A stretch of DNA of 7,540 nt from Chloroflexota bacterium (GTDB taxonomy: Bacteria; Chloroflexota; Anaerolineae; Aggregatilineales; Phototrophicaceae), in assembly GCA_010092805.1 (NCBI GenBank), contig JAADYY010000117.1, forward strand, positions 1 through 7,540. Reading direction: 5' to 3'. A program made the position numbers and the translations under genes. This document shows, in pieces, positions 6,372 to 7,540 of this stretch. Numbering within the stretch: the first letter of the stretch is position 1; each line of letters opens with the position of its first letter. The notes under the pieces were generated by a model, which saw only the letters and a list, made by a program, of their open reading frames with translations, made no database searches and was not told the DNA's origin.

Positions 6372-7540
6372 AATGGGCGTGCTCCAACGCTGTGATCAGA
6401 TCATCGACTTGGGTTGAGCTGAAGGTCTGCGTGCCCCAGCGGATCGATCCGTCCGCTTCCGTAATCAATGACATTGGGCGGTCGCTGCCTGTATGCGTTT
6501 CCATGATGACCATCAACCCGCGTGCGCGCAAAGTCTGCGCCCAGCTGACCGTCTGCGCCGACGCTGCGTCAGTGTCGGCTGGGCTGATATAGATTTCCAG
6601 CGGCGCTTGATCGTCATCCGCGTTGAGCGCTGCTAACAGCGGTTCGGTGTAGTAAGCAAATCCAGCGGCAGCAGTCTGCGGTCCGCCCAGCAGCTTGATC
6701 AGTTCGTCGTAGCGTCCACCACCGCCGATCAGATTGCCGTCGGCGCTAAATAGATCAAACACCAGCCCAGTATAATAGTCCCAATTTCTTGCCATTCCCG
6801 GCCACAGTTTGATCTGCGCGGGTGGCACGCCGTAAGCGCCGAGCAGCGCGATCACCCGACGCCAACTGTCGAGAATGGCTTGCCCAGCCTGATCCGCGCC
6901 GATGATCTCGGCAGCGGCGGCAAAGACAGCGGCAGCATCGCCGCGCAGCGCACTCCACTCTGCCAACAGATCGACCGCGGCGGTGATCTGATCCCGGTGA
7001 GCGGTGCGCAGTTGCTTTTGCAGCAGCCGCCGCGCGATGTCTGCGCGCGTGCGCCCTCCCATTGTTGTGCCACGCTGCGTCGATTCGAGGAGCGAAGCGA
7101 CCAGCCTCTGTGCGCTATCGTCCGCTGGTGGCGAGGAGTCGACTCGCCCGCTCGACGGCAGGCGCGCATCACGCAGCAGCAGTTTATCAAGTTGGTCGGT
7201 GATGTAGCGCTTGCCTTGCGCTGGATCGTGCAGTGCGGGCAGTTGGCCCAGCAGCCAGCGCTCGGTACGCTTGTCAAGCTTGAAGCGGCCGATCACCTGG
7301 CGCGTCAACTGCATGTGACCGATCACGAGTGCGCTGCCCCCGGCCCCTTGTGTGATCGCGCCGAGCGCGCACAGCGCCGCGATCTCCGCATCGGCGGCGG
7401 CACCATCTGCGCCGATCAATTCCGCACCGATGCTGTGGCGTTGATAGCTGGCCGGGGCGTGAGTTGGGTCGTGCTCGAAGATTGGCCCGGCAAACTGCCA
7501 GCGGACGACATCCGTATCCGGCGGATCAAGCTGACGATCA
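6361..7540 (-). CDS. hisZ: HisZ-like histidyl-tRNA synthetase paralogue (N-terminus beyond window)
   Basis: The frame is open from TGA at 6361-6363 to the right edge, giving 392 visible residues; the TTG at 7417-7419 is internal, because family-like sequence continues upstream of it. HisZ is the regulatory partner of short-form HisG. The fold is class II synthetase: a motif 2-like GPIFEHD (visible residues 18-24), IGAELIGADGAAADAE, the histidine-site block ARNWDYYTGLVFD, GGGGRYDEL (272-280), and a motif 3-like AAAGFAYYTEPLLAAL. In motif 2 the synthetase reads FRYE, so the ATP-binding arginine is replaced by glutamate here; this argues against an active synthetase. A C-terminal segment (about 313-350), PLEIYISPAD...LRARGLMVIME, resembles a reduced anticodon-binding domain. 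With the missing start the full length would be about 440 residues, synthetase-sized and longer than the smallest HisZ proteins. A divergent HisS remains possible but less likely. The gene is immediately upstream of hisG, with an 11-base overlap. Confidence 0.78.
   Translation of the reverse strand, partial: DRQLDPPDTDVVRWQFAGPIFEHDPTHAPASYQRHSIGAELIGADGAAADAEIAALCALGAITQGAGGSALVIGHMQLTRQVIGRFKLDKRTERWLLGQLPALHDPAQGKRYITDQLDKLLLRDARLPSSGRVDSSPPADDSAQRLVASLLESTQRGTTMGGRTRADIARRLLQKQLRTAHRDQITAAVDLLAEWSALRGDAAAVFAAAAEIIGADQAGQAILDSWRRVIALLGAYGVPPAQIKLWPGMARNWDYYTGLVFDLFSADGNLIGGGGRYDELIKLLGGPQTAAAGFAYYTEPLLAALNADDDQAPLEIYISPADTDAASAQTVSWAQTLRARGLMVIMETHTGSDRPMSLITEADGSIRWGTQTFSSTQVDDLITALEHAHYAD

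Noticed and set aside
7417..7419. TTG as the start of the hisZ-like gene
   Set aside because: Reading on past it to the window edge gives 40 more family-like residues, including the motif 2 region GPIFEHD, so the true start lies outside.
6361..7540. Calling the reverse-strand synthetase-like gene a functional histidyl-tRNA synthetase
   Set aside because: The motif 2 arginine (FRYE) is replaced in FEHD, and the gene overlaps hisG, which together fit HisZ better.

Overview
This window looks like a bacterial chromosome segment with high G+C (about 60% by eye), dense coding, short gaps and several overlapping genes. No tRNA, rRNA, CRISPR array, insertion sequence or phage gene was seen. The best guess for the source is a Chloroflexota (green non-sulfur) bacterium. 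That rests on three things together: a UDP-sulfoquinovose synthase gene, an aspartate-semialdehyde dehydrogenase of the archaeal/fungal type, and a long HisG beside a HisZ-like protein. It is an inference from recalled family features, not from a database search.

Layout of the forward-strand block (1-5362). The window opens inside the C-terminal ACT domain of prephenate dehydratase (pheA, phenylalanine synthesis). Thirteen bases later comes asd (lysine/threonine/methionine branch). After a 100-base gap with its own ribosome binding site comes sqdB/SQD1, which makes UDP-sulfoquinovose, the head-group donor of the sulfolipid SQDG. A 96-base gap holds a consensus TATAAT -10 box and then a terminator-like hairpin. 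It leads into a histidinol-dehydrogenase-family gene, which overlaps by 4 bases an APH/choline-kinase-fold phosphotransferase of unknown substrate.

Layout of the reverse-strand block (5364-7540). hisG (ATP phosphoribosyltransferase, long form with the C-terminal regulatory domain) is overlapped by 11 bases by the end of an upstream hisZ-like gene. That gene is a histidyl-tRNA-synthetase paralogue lacking the motif 2 arginine, and it runs off the right edge. The two blocks converge with one base between their stop codons.

How the genes fit together: most belong to amino-acid synthesis (Phe, Asp family, His), with sulfolipid synthesis inserted. The points most worth a second look are (1) the HisD-family protein, in which two of the four classical zinc-ligand positions and the substrate-contacting His are changed, while the catalytic Glu-His pair is kept; (2) its tight coupling to an orphan kinase; (3) a long-form HisG paired with a HisZ-like protein, although long HisG normally works without HisZ; and (4) the promoter/hairpin leader in front of the hisD-like gene. 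I did not find an unmistakably new system. The hisD-like plus kinase pair is the strongest candidate for undescribed biochemistry.
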